64,000 nucleotides of DNA from Topomyia yanbarensis (GCF_030247195.1 NC_080672.1:394895037-394959036), one strand, 5' to 3'; numbered from the stretch's first letter, positions 11,396-24,040 are shown. The notes: generated from the sequence alone by a model not told the origin. A program made the numbers and translations.

Positions 11396-12071
11396 GACTC
11401 TATTCAGCAACCTAGACTTGTCGGTACATCGGTGAAATCTTAAGCATTCGATGTATGCAAGATTGGTGCAGACAGTAAGGTAAGTGCTTAGTATTCAACA
11501 GGTTGCTGGTTCGGATCCAGGTACGTGATATGATATCCAACAAGGTAATACCATTTTTCTCTAACTGTAACGTAACACTAATAAAAGAATATGGTTTCCA
11601 AAGAGATTTAATGGCGTGTGTAACTTGAAATAAATGTCTTTTTTAACAATTTTCCTATGATAATTCTCTCAGCTGAATAGCGGTAACGAAAAGGTTTATT
11701 GATAAAGCTGAACTGTGGTTTTCTTCAGGCTGTATACGTGCTGAAGAATTGTTCTTTCATGTGTCCTTATCAGACAAGCTGAATAAATTCTCCAAATCCC
11801 GGATGTTTAAGGGTGGAATAAACGATATATGATTACACGTATACTTCCAATGTTCAGCTAGAGCTGAATAAAGCAACTGTTAAAACGTTTATAAAACCAC
11901 GAAATGTTTGTTGGGACGTCTACCTTTATCAGGACACATGCTAGCGAACTCGGGTGATTCGTAGTTATGCTGCCTAAGCTCGACCCTCATTAGCAGAAGA
12001 CAAAGATTAAGCCTGTTCTAATGACCCTACCACTTCTAGTTTTCCGATCTGTTTACTTCACATCCTTGCTC

Positions 12072-12734
12072 TCACTTGAGTACTATGGCTCTAATTTTCA
12101 TAACTTTCCCTACCCAGTAATCTCTAGCTAATTGAATGTCGTTAAAATGTAAAAAAAATGCGGTTTTGACCTGTTCTTCGTGGGTCAGTGATCCACTGAG
12201 AAGTCGCTCCTTTCTCGCTAATCGTCTCCAGTGGGAAGCTTGTCGAGTGGACACTGCAGTTTGGTGTAGCAACGTCGTCAAGTTTAAGAATTTCTCCAGC
12301 GCGAACGTTTCTGGTGCAACGATGTATGTAAGCAGATAAGGACGAAGTTTTTCATCAGTTGTTTCATACCGCCGCGACGTTATAGGCCACTCTTCGACTA
12401 GTGTCGATAGAAATCCCCTGAACCACGGACTTTGCGGGAAACCTTTCAATTTAGTGCCCAAGTCAACTACGTTTTGTTTGGTCGATATCCATTCACATAC
12501 TTCCGAGCTCGCCAGAATTTCACTGACTCGAACGGCAACAAATTGGCTATATCTTATATAGTCAGAGATCAGCCAGCAGCACACATTTCTGGCGTCAGTG
12601 TCGAAGAATCGCCAACTCACTTCAAAGCTCAGGGCCGTTTGGACGTCATTCGTTAGTCGCACTCTGAGGACAACTGCTTGAAATTCGGCTCTAGGAATTG
12701 ACAGGAAGCAAAGTCTTGGCGGCCACAAGCGCAC
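12072..12734 (-). pseudogene. BEL/Pao RNase H and connection region
   Basis: A 220-codon open frame with SIPRAEFQAVVLRVRL, RRFFDTD-like WRFFDTDARNVCCWL, YSQFVAVRVSEI and STKQNVVDLGTKL. These correspond to the RNase H core of BEL/Pao polyproteins. It runs in the same direction as the RT remnant above it and the integrase remnant below it. Confidence 0.8.
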
Positions 12735-13840
12735 ATTCTATATTAGCTCCTTGTTGGAAACTCGTTTTCGTACAGTTTGGCGTGTCTGTTTTTTACGTAC
12801 TTGGCGAGCCAGAACGTCATCACCTTCATGATGTAGACATTAGGTCCACTCGTGCTCTTCTCGCGTCCCCAGAAAAAACCGTTGACAATGCTGGTCCTCT
12901 TCTCGTATCAGGTGGTACTTGGTGATACATCTCTCTCAGGTCTCCGCAAATTGCTATCCTGTGTTCTAGGATCCCTTAATAAGGACGGAATTGAGCGAAA
13001 TATCGTGAGCTTTCGCGGCGGCGTCCCATCGCCTTTGCAGGTTTGTGCGGGTTAACAACGGAGAACATCGGAAGATACCAGACCCTAGGATGCTGGATTG
13101 TGAGTTCGGCCGAGAGTTCGGCATCAGTAAGCTTCCGTACGTATCCTTTGCTGATCTAATTCGGGATCTTGGTGTTCAAAATTTCTGCCTGATGCGGATA
13201 GTTCTGCTGCCGATGTTCCAGCCACTACACTTTAGTGGCATTGCTTTATTATTCGGAAGGCGTACACCGTCGATTTCCGAAGAAGATTCATATTTATGCC
13301 TCTTCCGATGTGTTAGTGTGTCCAGCATTTGTATAGTGCCCTTTCATCTTCTGTGGACACGAGCACCTTTCCTGGTTTGACCACACCCATAGTGTAAAGC
13401 AAAAATATTCATGGCTTTATGCAGATATTCTCCGTTTTCTTGGTTGCATGAGCAAATATCTAGCATATGGTGGTTCACGACACTGGTGCTGGGCGAACTA
13501 TGTGCGACAAATCCGTAATTATACTATCCTAGGCAAGTCTTGATTGCAACCGGTTTCTTTGTTGTACCTTTACGGCTCTTCGTTACGTGACCAAGCTTGG
13601 CGTTGTCGACAAAATAGTGTCACGATACAACTCGATGGGAAGTCCCTCGAGGTGCCGGAACCGTTTCTGCCATTTCGATCGATGATCATCGTTTGTGGTC
13701 GCAGTTCTAGCTTGCTCACGGTACGTGCAGCCGACAATGCATGTTTCCTCGATTAGTTCGATGTGCCAGAAATCTGCAGACTCACCCTCTGGGAGTTGCA
13801 CTCCACTCTCTTCGTGCATCCAGTCCACTTTAGACACAAG
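12735..13840 (-). pseudogene. BEL/Pao protease end and reverse transcriptase remnant
   Basis: A minus-strand frame at 13837-13583 ends in WQKRFRHLEGLPIELYRD, the block between protease and RT. Further on, in shifting frames, are FSVVNPHKPAKA, AICGDLREMYHQV and VMTFWLA, matching BEL RT landmarks (NP.KPGK, ICGDIREMFHQV, VMTFGA). The usual catalytic segments are broken by stops and frameshifts. Confidence 0.7.
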
Positions 13841-14000
13841 TGTGCTATCTATCCAGAAACTCCTAAGTCATCTGCTAGTACTTGCTCCAGAAGGGTTAGC
13901 TCAGATCCGTCGTTGATAGATGCGTATGTATGCGCTACTTTCGACGGCTAGTATAGCACTACGGGAACAAACCGGAGAAGTATGTTACTTGGTTTAGCTT
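13840..14000 (-). pseudogene. BEL/Pao aspartic protease remnant
   Basis: LLRFVPVVLY then KVAHTYASINDGSELTLLE resembles the BEL protease (LLRxxPVxxYG...TYAFLDEGSSxT). There is a stop between the two blocks, and Asn replaces the first acidic residue of the usual LD(D/E)GS core. Confidence 0.6.
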
Positions 14001-14206
14001 GATGGACATTGACACTGCCCGCGAGTTTCCCGCCGGGGATTAAAGACTCGGACCTTTCGCTACGGTGCAGAAGTGGGTGATGTAAGTATGTACATCCGTT
14101 GATTCCGCATGAACTTTTCTGTTTACAGGAACTATTATTCTTCAGTCCGAGCGGTAGACGTTCTACCAGCTCGTATCACAAGGAAGAGTTATGTAGTCAC
14201 TTATTT

Positions 14207-14369
14207 TGCATGCTTGTATTTTGGCGCAGAGATTCTTCATCGAAAGAGCGAAATCGACAAGAGTTTCTAACTTTTCGACCCTAGGAACTGACAAATCTCT
14301 CACCTTCTGGGTGACCGCTTGAATGATCGTTTCAGGCTTGCCGTATAGTGTTTTGAATATAATAGGACT
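14207..14369 (-). pseudogene. BEL/Pao gag fragment (DUF1759-like)
   Basis: FKTLYGKPETIIQAVTQKV and VEKLETLVDFALSMKNLC match the gag region of BEL elements (LxxRFGxPExIxxxL...L..FA..V.NLC). Homology stops near 14370, which marks the likely truncation point. Confidence 0.65.
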
Positions 14370-14372
14370 TTC

Positions 14373-15198
14373 TCTTCCTCACACTACACCGACATAGCAA
14401 TGTATAAACAAAAACGCTGTACAATTGGGTGTTCGAAATCAGTTGGGTCTACAAGTATTGTAAACTGTTACACATACATGACCATTTCTCGGATAGATTG
14501 AAAAAACTTTGCGTACTTAAGGTATGGTTGGAATTTTTTCTAGCCAAACAAGAAATGAGATATTATCTACAACTACAGGCATTGTAATTCTCTCTCACTC
14601 ACGCGAGAAGAAGCTTATCCGATGTCCAACTTTTCCGAGATAAGATACGTCGCAAAATTCTCCGGCTCCACAAATAGCGTGAGAATGATTTTCCGGATAA
14701 AATTTCTTTGACTTTTTCCTTCTCACCGGAGAAGGTGATAAAATTTTAATTTTGTGGAAATCAATTAAAATGCTAGAACTACGAATCTATGATGTTATTG
14801 ATAGATAAATGTGAATGAGCATAGGTACGTTGAGGAGTTTTCTTTTCCTAGTTTATTTTGGTTCCGGAACCTGATTTTAAATAGGCATACAATGCTAATG
14901 ATTTTTATTTACATTTGCAGGCAGAATCGTTGTTGCAGCTTATTAGTATGTCTAGATTTTGTAAAACAATTAGGCCAGATCCACTTTGGCGGCTGTTCCA
15001 TCAAATACACGTAGATACGTGAATTTGTTTACGACGGATTTAGATTATGTGCTTTCCAACAATTCAACCTCATACAGTGGTTGAAAAATAAACGTCGAAT
15101 TATTGGTTCTACCACACCCGGCCTTCCTATACAATGCTGTACCTGATTGTTTGGAAACCATAACAAACCAAATTAAAGTTATGTTGGCAGTATTGTAG
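14373..15198. other. Intergenic region between BEL remnant and METTL25B
   Basis: No gene recognised. No canonical AATAAA was found close behind the METTL25B stop; the nearest on that strand are about 300 bases away. Confidence 0.4.
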
Positions 15199-16685
15199 CT
15201 ATTTGCATCCGGTTAATGCATGATTCCTAGGCGAACAAATGGGATCAAAAATTACTTCAATCTTGCTGGAAATACCTACAAACAAAAAAAATAAATTAAA
15301 CCTAAGTCTTCTGGACAAAAAAGCCGGTGTACCTTGCTCCAGCATGAAAAGCAATCGATCGTACAGTACAACCGACTCGATCAACGGTGCAAACATAAGC
15401 CGTAATGTGTAAAATTTTACGACCCGTTCCCAGTGGTTCAGATCCGACTGAACGTCCTTGGATCCCACTTCCGCTTGAGGTAGTTCGATTCCCAGTCCAC
15501 TGGTTGCTTTATCACAGTACAGTTGGAAGCTCATATCGGTAACTTTGGTGCTTTTCAGCCCAGAATGCTTTAGCGTCGGGTGCAATTTGACAATGATTTT
15601 TTCAATCGCTGCCCGGTAGGCATGCACTTTTAGTTCATCGTAATGCCCGTCAAGTTTGTTGCAGTATTGCTCAATTGCATGACAGGCGATTTCCAGCGCT
15701 TCGTAGTTTAGACGTAAGCAACGAGACTTGCTGAATTCGCTTAAAGGAAAGCCATAGTTCTGACTTTTCTGGTCCTGAGTTGAAAGTTTCATGTAGCAGC
15801 AGCAGACTAGTTTTATGAATTTTGCTTCCGGGCAGGATAGGAACAATTTGATGAGAAAGACAGCTAAGTCGCCACATGGGTGAAGTCCAATCAAACCAAA
15901 GCGAAAGGGAGATTCCTTCTCTACATTAAACGAATCCCGTATCATTTGCAAGAACTGTTCCGGTTCGATTTTTTCCAGGTCTACCTTTCTGCTCAGATGA
16001 ATTGGATGGTTCGATAGTTCAACGTTGAATTGCTTCTTTAAACTGGACGACAGCTGTTCATCTTTAACTTTTGCGGCCTTAGTAAGCTGCTCATCTTGTT
16101 CAATACAACAAACTTTGAATCCATATCCGTAAGCTAAGGTTCGAGCTAGATTTCCCTGACCAGAACCAACATCCACCAGGTACTCCACTTCTGCTTCTTT
16201 CCCTGTTCGTTGGCAGTCATCGCAGAACTTTTCAATCTCGTGTCGTTTCTTTAATTTGACGGACTTGTGGAATAGTTTCTGGTAATGTTCGTGCAGTCTA
16301 GTGCGTTTCCCTGAATCTTTCGGGTGCAGTTCCAGTTTCCGAGACAGGCAGAATTGTCGGAAGAACACACGAAGAGCGCAAATCGATAAAGGCCACACGT
16401 TTCGGTTTTCTGTTCTGCTGTCCACCAAAAGCAAGTCCTTTAACTTACCAATTTCTAGACGTTCAAAGCATGATTTCCAGCACGGTGGAAGACGTTCCCA
16501 GTGATTATCCACGTAAAAATCCTAAAATCAGCAAAGTGGAATCAATTTATTTGAAATAATTATTTACCTCTGTAGATATCTACAAGAACGTAGGAATTAA
16601 TTAACCAATCATAGCTGCTTAACAACTCGAAGGACTGTTGAATTTTATCCTGCAAATTTGCAACGAGCAATTCATTGCAGTTCAT
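15199..16685 (-). CDS. METTL25B: METTL25B/RRNAD1-family methyltransferase-like protein, 3 exons
   Basis: Exons (minus strand): 16685-16584, 16521-15333 and 15275-15199, giving 455 aa. The first exon ends at CTT|GTAGAT, which keeps the frame and produces a DFYVDNHWERLP block like the family's DF...WxxLPxxW. The alternative donor nine codons on shifts the frame into a stop. Family landmarks are the SAM-binding glycine motif VDVGSGQGNLAR (150-161), GLHPCGDL (246-253), VCCCYMKL (273-280) and a C-terminal IFDPICSPRN. Length is close to vertebrate RRNAD1 (about 475 aa) and shorter than METTL25. The fold is a Rossmann-like class I methyltransferase; the substrate is not shown by the sequence. The last intron is 57 bp, a multiple of three with no stop, so the unspliced message also stays open. 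No paralogue or operon-like partner lies nearby; the next gene-like sequence is unrelated mobile DNA. Confidence 0.88.
15276..15332 (-). other. 57-bp in-frame intron of METTL25B
   Basis: Donor AAG|GTACAC and acceptor TTTGTAG|GT flank a pyrimidine-rich 57-bp segment. Removal joins LLFMLEQ to GISSKIEVIFDP, the expected family C terminus. Retention adds 19 residues (including a FNLFFLFV stretch) without a stop or frameshift. Confidence 0.8.
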
Positions 16686-17440
16686 TGTGTCCTTTACCCA
16701 AATGGTAACGTAAACAAACGTGCGTAAAGTTTTGACGATGAAAAACGTATCGGTATGGTGAACAAAACAAACGCCTGTTGGCGGATGAATGAATGTTGCT
16801 TGTGTGCGTTCTAGTTTGCAACATGCATGTTGTCAGGGTTGCAATCGAGTAGCATAAAAGTGAAGCAATCCAGCATAAGTATTATTAGGGTGCCTTCAGA
16901 TATGTCCCTCGGATAGACTGACGGGTTTGACCTACCCTAATAAACATCGTATCATTCAAGAGCCTAACGACCTGTTCAGGGTATCATCCAAACAATATGT
17001 GAATTCGTTGGACTATATGGGTTAAAGTTCGTGTATATTATTTTTTATTAGGGTAGTGCCTACCCGTATCACTTAAAAACAATTGGCTAATAAGTTATTG
17101 TGCTGTGTTTTGGTCCTGATGACGTTGAAAGTACGTAGATACACACAGACTCGATAGACAGGGGAAAAATAATTTTGAGTCCAAGCTACGATTCCATGGC
17201 TCATTATGTTTAATACCATGGTGGAAATGCATATTACACATTCAGTACGATTTGCACATAGTACATACAATGGATCGTCAGACACGATTTTGAGATACTA
17301 TGTGTCGACACTGAAACAACGCTTGAAACCAGCGGCGAAACAAGGAGGAAGATCCGTTAAGAAATTTTTAACTAGTTGTAATTTTAAAGTAGCAACCCCT
17401 TACTACATACTCCTACCTAAGTCTATACAAATCAAAAAAA
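16686..17440. other. Upstream region of METTL25B and short repeats
   Basis: TTATTAGGGT occurs at about 16881 and 17046 and inverted (ACCCTAATAA) at about 16934, suggesting a small TIR remnant. No coding region was recognised. Confidence 0.35.
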
Positions 17441-17505
17441 ATTAGGATTAGGTTGACGATTTTTAGAGCGATTGTATAACCTGTCTATATGAGAAAGGTA
17501 AAAAA
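17441..17505 (+). repeat. End fragment of the mosquito AACCTTTCTATATGAGA repeat
   Basis: Nearly identical to 17925-17981: GATTAGGTTG(A/T)CGATTTTTAGAGC followed by ATAACCTGTCTATATGAGA. Confidence 0.75.
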
Positions 17506-17642
17506 GGGGCCAAAGTCAAAAAAGTCAATTTTCGTCAAAAATTTTTTTTCGAGATTGCATCAAATCTCAACGTTTCATGCATTTTAAAGTCATTTCACAT
17601 CCAAAATACAAATTCGATTTTGAAATTTTGCCTTACTGACAA

Positions 17643-17656
17643 CCCCCCCCCCCCCC
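17643..17656. repeat. Poly-C tract (14 bases)
   Basis: Fourteen consecutive C residues. Confidence 0.95.
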
Positions 17657-17981
17657 TTTGAGAATTTTTCATTTCAGTTTATATGGGAATTGGCACTTTT
17701 CAACTCGTAACTCCGGAACCAGAAGTCCAACCAATAAAAAAAATCAATAGCAGCCGATGGGAAGGTTGTACCTTTTATTTGAGACTAAGTTTGTGCAAAT
17801 CGGTCCAGCCATCTCTGAGAAACAGAGGTGACATTTTTTTCCACATGCACACATACACACACATACACACACAGCCTTTTTCCGAACTCCACGAACTCAG
17901 TCGACTGGGCCCTCCGGGCTGGGATTAGGTTGTCGATTTTTAGAGCGATTGCATAACCTTTCTATATGAGAAAGGCAAAAA
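17650..17981 (+). repeat. Mosquito interspersed repeat with internal CA/CATA tract, copy 1
   Basis: Contains the series CAACTCGTAACTCCGGAACC, AATAGCAGCCGATGGGA, CGGTCCAGCCATCTCTGAGA, an internal (CACA/CATA) tract, CTGGGCCCTCCGGGCTGGG and the terminal CATAACCTTTCTATATGAGA. Further copies lie at 53840-54720 and 54930-55878. Confidence 0.8.
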
Positions 17982-18837
17982 GATGGCTGGGCAATGTCAG
18001 AGACATAACCCCAATGAAGTAGAATACACCCAAGTTTTTCCCTTTCAGCTTGTGCCGTAAATTGTCATCAGAATCTCCAAGTAAATTATTATGGATGATA
18101 CAAATTCAAAAAAAATATCTTCTTCACTGTTTTGAAATATGCAAGCACTTCAAAACTATAAACTATTCTCAGGACGATATTTTCAATGCGTATTCCTGAC
18201 TTAATACTATTATTTACAACAATAAATGGGCACAAAGCGCAAGTTCATCCTAATTATTTTTTAATTTTTTTCGCAAATATAAGTAGTAATAATTCATTAT
18301 GTAACTTTTATGATAAAATTGAAATTATTTCCCTCAAATAAAAGACAATTATCTCTGTAAGGTTCATGCATACTTCCTCGAATCTTTTGGATTTCTGCGC
18401 TATTAAAGATCGTTGTGGAATCATAGAAATTTTGGATTGGTACCCGAATATAAATGTACAGTAACAAAACCATGATTTTTACTGTGACAGTACAGTAATT
18501 TTACACTAATTTACAGTAAATTCTAGGGAAATGCAACAATACAAAAACAATAAACTTTAATGTTTTGTCCGATAAATTTCAATGTAAAAACGACTATTAC
18601 AGTGAAAAAGGGGTGGTTATGTATGTTAACATTAAAAAAATCGATTTCTTCGATATATTTTTTTCTCAAAAATTGTAAAATTTAATGTGAATTTACTGTT
18701 CAGTTTTATTCTGGAAAGCAAATGGATTGTTACATGAACTTTTATTGGTAAATCTACTGCGATATCTACGCATCGAACAACGTAGAAATAGTAATACTGT
18801 CGTGATTGGGCAACAGCCTTGTCCAACTAATGAATTT
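17982..18837. other. AT-rich unassigned region
   Basis: No gene recognised. Bases 17992-18031 share about 40 bp with 62368-62407 (core AATGTCAGAGACATAACC and GTAGAATACAC), marking an interspersed repeat fragment. Confidence 0.4.
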
Positions 18838-19048
18838 GATTCGCTAGTTGGACCTACTGACAAATGTCAAAAACTCTCCAAAGGAGATGTTGGCAGTGTA
18901 AATGCATCTGCTCACATCTCTAAATATTGTCAGATTGATTGTCAAAGTAAATTTGACACGAGATTTTGACGTTCAGGTGCTTTTTAGTTGGACAGAGGTC
19001 CAACTAAAAAGCGGTCCAGTTAAAAAGTGTCCAACCAGCGAATCACGA
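18838..19048. mobile_element. About 210-bp MITE with TGATTCGCT(A/G)GTTGGAC ends
   Basis: The left end TGATTCGCTAGTTGGAC is matched by the inverse of the right end with one difference. Near the right end is a second perfect hairpin, CTTTTTAGTTGGAC..GTCCAACTAAAAAG (about 18981-19012). No clear target-site duplication. Confidence 0.55.
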
Positions 19049-22000
19049 CTAGCTATAATATCTATTTTTTAATAATTATTTGTTGGGTCAAATTCTATCC
19101 GGGTAATTAGTAGAAAAATAGAGCGTGCAACACAATCCGCGAATGAATTTCAATCTCTCAAAACTGTTGACTGGAGACAGGCTGAAGACTATATAATCTT
19201 CAGTAAAACACGCTATAGTCAACGCTCCAGTTCCCATATGCTACAATTTTCTATATAACAAACTTCTAAAATCAAGTACAACACCATGCTCTCTGCCGTT
19301 ACTTTTAAACTAATTTATTATTTCCATTAATCAATCATCTTTTGACATTAATCACGATTACAATCTGCAATTTCATGAAAAAACAATCTACACACAGAAA
19401 TTTTTTTTCAAGTTTTATGTTATAGAACTGTGAAAATTTTGAATCTAAAACTGAACCACTCCAGAACGTGTCCTTAGGTCGTTACCTGACTCGAACTTAT
19501 CTTCCCCAATCTATTGAACCTGAGTGTATGTGTTGAATACTCTTCATATATTCGAAACGCAGTTCTAAATGTATTTCAAATAAAGAAGCAACAGAGAAAC
19601 ACCAGTTGGCTATTCGTAATGATAAATCAAACCCTCTGCTGGGGATATGAGTCTCCGTTCAAATTCCACTTTTAAACTCCTATATTGAAAACTTTGCTAC
19701 TGAATATACCCTAGGGAACATGATTGAAATAAAAATACTATTGCATGCAAACCTCTGATAACACTAAAAACCAATAATTACCTTATTTTGATCAGATTAC
19801 ATCATCCTTGCGTTGACGTTGATAATATTCGCAACTTTTTTAAACAAACTGAAACTGCTCTAACGTAGCTTAATCTCCTCGCCCACCAAAAACTCTAACC
19901 AAGATTCGCCCTTCAGCAGGCGCAAATCCAGTTCATTCCGCTCGCGCTTCAGGAACACCTACAGAAGCATGCTGCAAGATGCCTCAGTGATAAAAAAGCA
20001 TCGTGTATGTTCGAAATATGAAACGTGTGTATCAATAGCAAAGATAAACTCAAAATAGAATGGTCATGACTATTCCATGTACCATTCAAATGTGACCCTC
20101 GATGATTCTGGTTCCTTGTCAAATTGACAGCGCGATATTTGAATAATCACAGTCTTTCGAAGCGTCATAGACATGACAACTGCCAATTGTTAGCATATAA
20201 AGATTACACAAATGTATCTCGATTCACAATAATTTTCCAAACGTGAAAATTTTCATGTGTAGAATTACTGCCTAGAATTTCATCCAGATGCTGAATCAGT
20301 CGTCTACGTAATATAGAAAACCGAAAAACTATTTGAATCAGCGTCGTTAATAAACGGTTGAATCGTTTGATGAACTACTGTCTCCATTTTGCGGTTCAAT
20401 TTACGAGATCTTATATCAAATTGAGTACTTACGTTTGTAAAACAACACTACGAATATGTTTCCTTACACAATAGATTTGCCCAGATATTTCACCACAGTT
20501 GAGTATACTTTTAAACGCGTACATGTTCTGAAAGAAATCAGTTTTGAGAACATGAATATTCCGTCGAATACCGGGAATGTTTATTGGTTTTGCATGGTTT
20601 ACTAGTATCCATGGCGTTTCTATGTAAGCGTAAAGGCGTTCACAGTGCATGAACCATACATCATAGCTATTTTATAAGGGACATAGTAATCTTGAGTTTA
20701 TCTTTGTCAATAGGCTCATCAATGTTGCAATCATGGGCTCATCATGCACCGCACCCACAAACTGCCGATAATATGTTGACATGAGATTTTCACACGTATC
20801 AACCCAACGCACGCACAAGCAAAAAAATAAATTAATTTATCACTACGGCAACACACACACGTCGCACCGTGCAGTGTTGACCCCACTTCAAAACTCACTC
20901 ACATTGCAAATCATCGCGTGTACACGATCTAAATCTATTGCATTTCCATACTCTTTCGTGTACACAAGGTAGCCACTTTTTCCAAAGACAACCTGTCAAA
21001 ATGTTTGGCAAAATCAGCCAGTTATCAGCGAATTTTAAAAAAAAACATCGACATCTGACATACATTTTAGTCTCCACAGAACGTGTATCAATCGTTTTTC
21101 TTAAATTTGGGAAAATATATCTAAAATTTCCAAAATGTATAAACATGCGCAAGTTTTATACGTTTGCTGTGTGTAAAGTCTATTCTGCGTTCCCCACCCC
21201 ACCATGCGACCCGAAACCCGGCATGCACACGAACGTTTGTACCGCCGGGATGGTATAGTCATGAAGTTGCTCGTTTGGCATTCGAGCGACGAGTGGTTAA
21301 AACGTACACTATTTGCAAACAACCCTTATTTGATTGAGTTACTCAGATGCGAGTGTGTATAAATGCCAACGTTGCCGAATATCCATAGCGTCTACCGCTT
21401 ATTGTATTGCTCTGCCTGAAAATAGGCTTGCAAATTTCGCACGTCGTTTTCGAAAGATTTTCTGAAAATCCGTTTTTACTTTATTTATAGTAGTCGTACA
21501 TTTAGCGAAATTTAATACAAAATACATGCACATATCTTCGATCAGATGATGCAAAGATATTGCAATTTCGTTCAGCACAACGGAAATTTTTCTCATTTAA
21601 AAGCTGGGAAAATATCTCAGCAGAAATTTTTGAAACGAGCCTTTTGTATTAAAATATCAAAACTATTTCACATTTCAGTTATACGGACTGTACGATAATG
21701 AGAAGGCCCTTCTTTTCTTTCTTTGATTTAACATTTGTGTGTTAAATTGATGGCGTAATTGGTACACAAGGTCACGTCATGAATTCTGAAATAAAGGCTC
21801 GAAACCAGTTTTTTCACGGCCAAGATCACATTATTTCGCTACCGCCAACCTTGGTGGTTCAACATTTAACGCCCTTTCTAGGATTGTGCATAAGATCTTC
21901 GGTTTGTTTATTTGGTATCCCCCATGTAGTTTAACGTGAGAATATTTATTTTGCTGCTTTAAAAATGTGCATGAAAGTCTATGTATAGGTGAAACTGGCA

Positions 22001-24040
22001 ATACAGAGCACCTCTTGAAAAAAATAATTTGGATCTTTAATCCTCCTGGACATAATTACGAAGAATACACTCAAAACATTATTTAGAGGCTTGGTATCTT
22101 CGGTAGAGTTATTAAGCATGAATTAGAAACGACACAAAAATCTTCAAATGCTCATAAAAACCGATCCTGGCGTACTAGAAACAAACGGAAAACGTCATTT
22201 TTCATAATTTTCCTAAAACAATATGTGATATCAGTACACTCTAGATTTTTTGTTTTGTCGAGCAGTCTTATTTTACGAGCCTCAAATCACTTTTATCGAC
22301 CCTTGAAATGATTTGTTTATTTTGGTAAACAGTGCTAAGAAAATTGACAAAATATTGCTTGTGGCACTAAAAACTGGATTCCAACCGCACTGCGCACTTA
22401 CCAATCACTTTTAAATTCTTCTCATAGACTGGTTAGTTCGACTGGTCTGTCTATGAAAGTATCATCTCTATCGCTTGAAATACATGTGTTTTGACAGCTC
22501 GCAGTTTTGCGATCACTCGCACTTTGAAAGTGCGGAGTCCAGGTTGGTGGGAAGTGCGCAATACATATGCAACATAATTAACAGTTATGACTCTACAAAT
22601 GTCAAAACTACAATAAAACTAATTGGCGATTCTACGTTGAAACCGCTCACAGATAGCGCTGGAAGCAATGTGTTGCTGATTTGATTCTGTTCTGTGCATA
22701 TATTTTCTGTAAACATTGATAAAAAATAACTTTCAAACACCGAATCACCGATCAATTTGTTGATAATTGTTTATGAAAATGAAGGAAAACCATCATTTTA
22801 TAAGATGATTAGTAAACATCTTACGAAAAGGGTGTAAAACGTAGTGGTTGTGTTCACTTAATATGATGTCGATCGTAAATTTGCTTCAAATTGTTAAATT
22901 TCTAAATCTTTTCTGAGTTTTCTTGAATTTCCGATTAACGGTAGGCCCTCTGTTTGAGTATACCGGACCAGAGTTAAAAATATTCAAATTCATTGAATGA
23001 AAATTGATCATATTCAACTGCATTCATTTTCAATATTCAGTGACGCAGCTGAAAACGTCAAACGAACAAACCGCCCATTCATCCGTGCAGATTTTCATTC
23101 GTCTCCGATTATTACACGAAGCGCCCATGCAGCAACGAATCAAACGCATCAAAGTAGGCGATGATGATTGTTGTTTCATATGCTTTACCGGCATTTGAAA
23201 ACACTTTCCTAGATAAATAGCGAAATGAATATATTGTACGATATTCTACTGAATGAATAACATGAATATTTGAATGAATATTTTTTCTATTCACCGCGAG
23301 TCGCATCAGGTTCATTTTCAGCCGTCAACAAAGAGCTTCGATTATTTTTAACTCTGTACCGGACAAACAAGTGGATCACAGGGGCAGATCACTTCAGGAA
23401 TGTATAACAAATTTAGATCAAATTATTAAAAATGCATTTAATTTTCATTTTTGCATCAACTTAGCACTCCCACGCATTTCTCTACGTTTTGTTGAATATA
23501 GGGCTAATTCTTTGTGGTGTTTTGACGTCTTACACGCAACGCAAAATACATTGCACGCAACGCAAAATACATTATGAATTTCTATTTTGATGGAAAGGAA
23601 TGCATTCAATTTCGTTGATTTTTAAAAATGCATCGATCTGCCTCTAGATCACAGGTTTGTTTGTACTTTCGACAGCGAGCCAAAGACAACCTCGTCCGGG
23701 GATCCTCAGTGGCTTGGCGCCGCTCAGGATCCTTGGACACGGGTATGCGGCCAAGCCGCATCACACTAACTCCGCCCTAAACGTCACTTTTTCGTGCACA
23801 ATACTACTGTTAGTCCTAAGGTTAATGAGAATAACTTCAGTTCAGTTTACTACTTGAAAGCTTCCTCCCGATTTTGCCATTCCTACACAAATTAACCCAT
23901 TTTTCGAAAAAGCCTCCATTCGGAATATTTACCGACTCTTCATATAGCTTTTAAAAGTGTGAAACAAATAGAATTTACAGTGAAATATTTATTAGTGCAT
24001 TTTATTCAAAAATCTTTCAAAAAATTGCACACGTGATGAC
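19049..24040. other. Long AT-rich intergenic region, nothing assigned
   Basis: About 5 kb without a recognisable coding region, RNA gene or complete element. It holds a 21-bp tandem duplication at 23533-23574 (CACGCAACGCAAAATACATT core, two copies) and a short GC-rich segment at about 23690-23780. The latter contains an inverted GATCC-TCAGTGGC/GCCGCTCA-GGATCC pair. Confidence 0.4.

Larger units (their letters stand above)
10105..11915. mobile_element. 1.81-kb TIR element inserted in BEL integrase, non-autonomous
   Basis: The left end CCCAACAAACATT is the exact inverse of the right end AATGTTTGTTGGG. The BEL coding sequence continues on both sides. No long open frame is present, so it is non-autonomous. 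The motif GCTGAA(T/C)(A/T)A recurs in both subterminal regions (about 10120-10460 and 11670-11880). Three tRNA B-box-like sequences lie inside (about 10543, 11335 and 11508). I could not identify a clean target-site duplication, so the superfamily is open. Confidence 0.7.
8340..14372 (-). mobile_element. Degenerate BEL/Pao LTR retrotransposon, 5'-truncated, split by a 1.8-kb insertion
   Basis: Read on the minus strand, the order is gag fragment (14369-14207), protease (about 14000-13840), RT (about 13840-12750), RNase H (12734-12300), integrase zinc-binding, core and C-terminal regions (10104-8775), then a probable 3' LTR. This is the canonical BEL/Pao order. Many frameshifts and stops show it is dead. 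The gag homology starts abruptly near 14370 and no 5' LTR was recognised upstream, so the copy appears 5'-truncated. The 3' LTR extent (about 8340-8770) is a guess from position. Confidence 0.85.

Noticed and set aside
10515..11530. tRNA genes at the B-box-like sites
   Set aside because: No A box, acceptor stem or anticodon loop can be folded around them; treated as SINE-like remnants.
15199..16512. METTL25B as a single-exon 437-aa gene starting at GTG
   Set aside because: The frame starts at a non-ATG codon and runs through a good GT-AG intron. The three-exon model restores both conserved termini.
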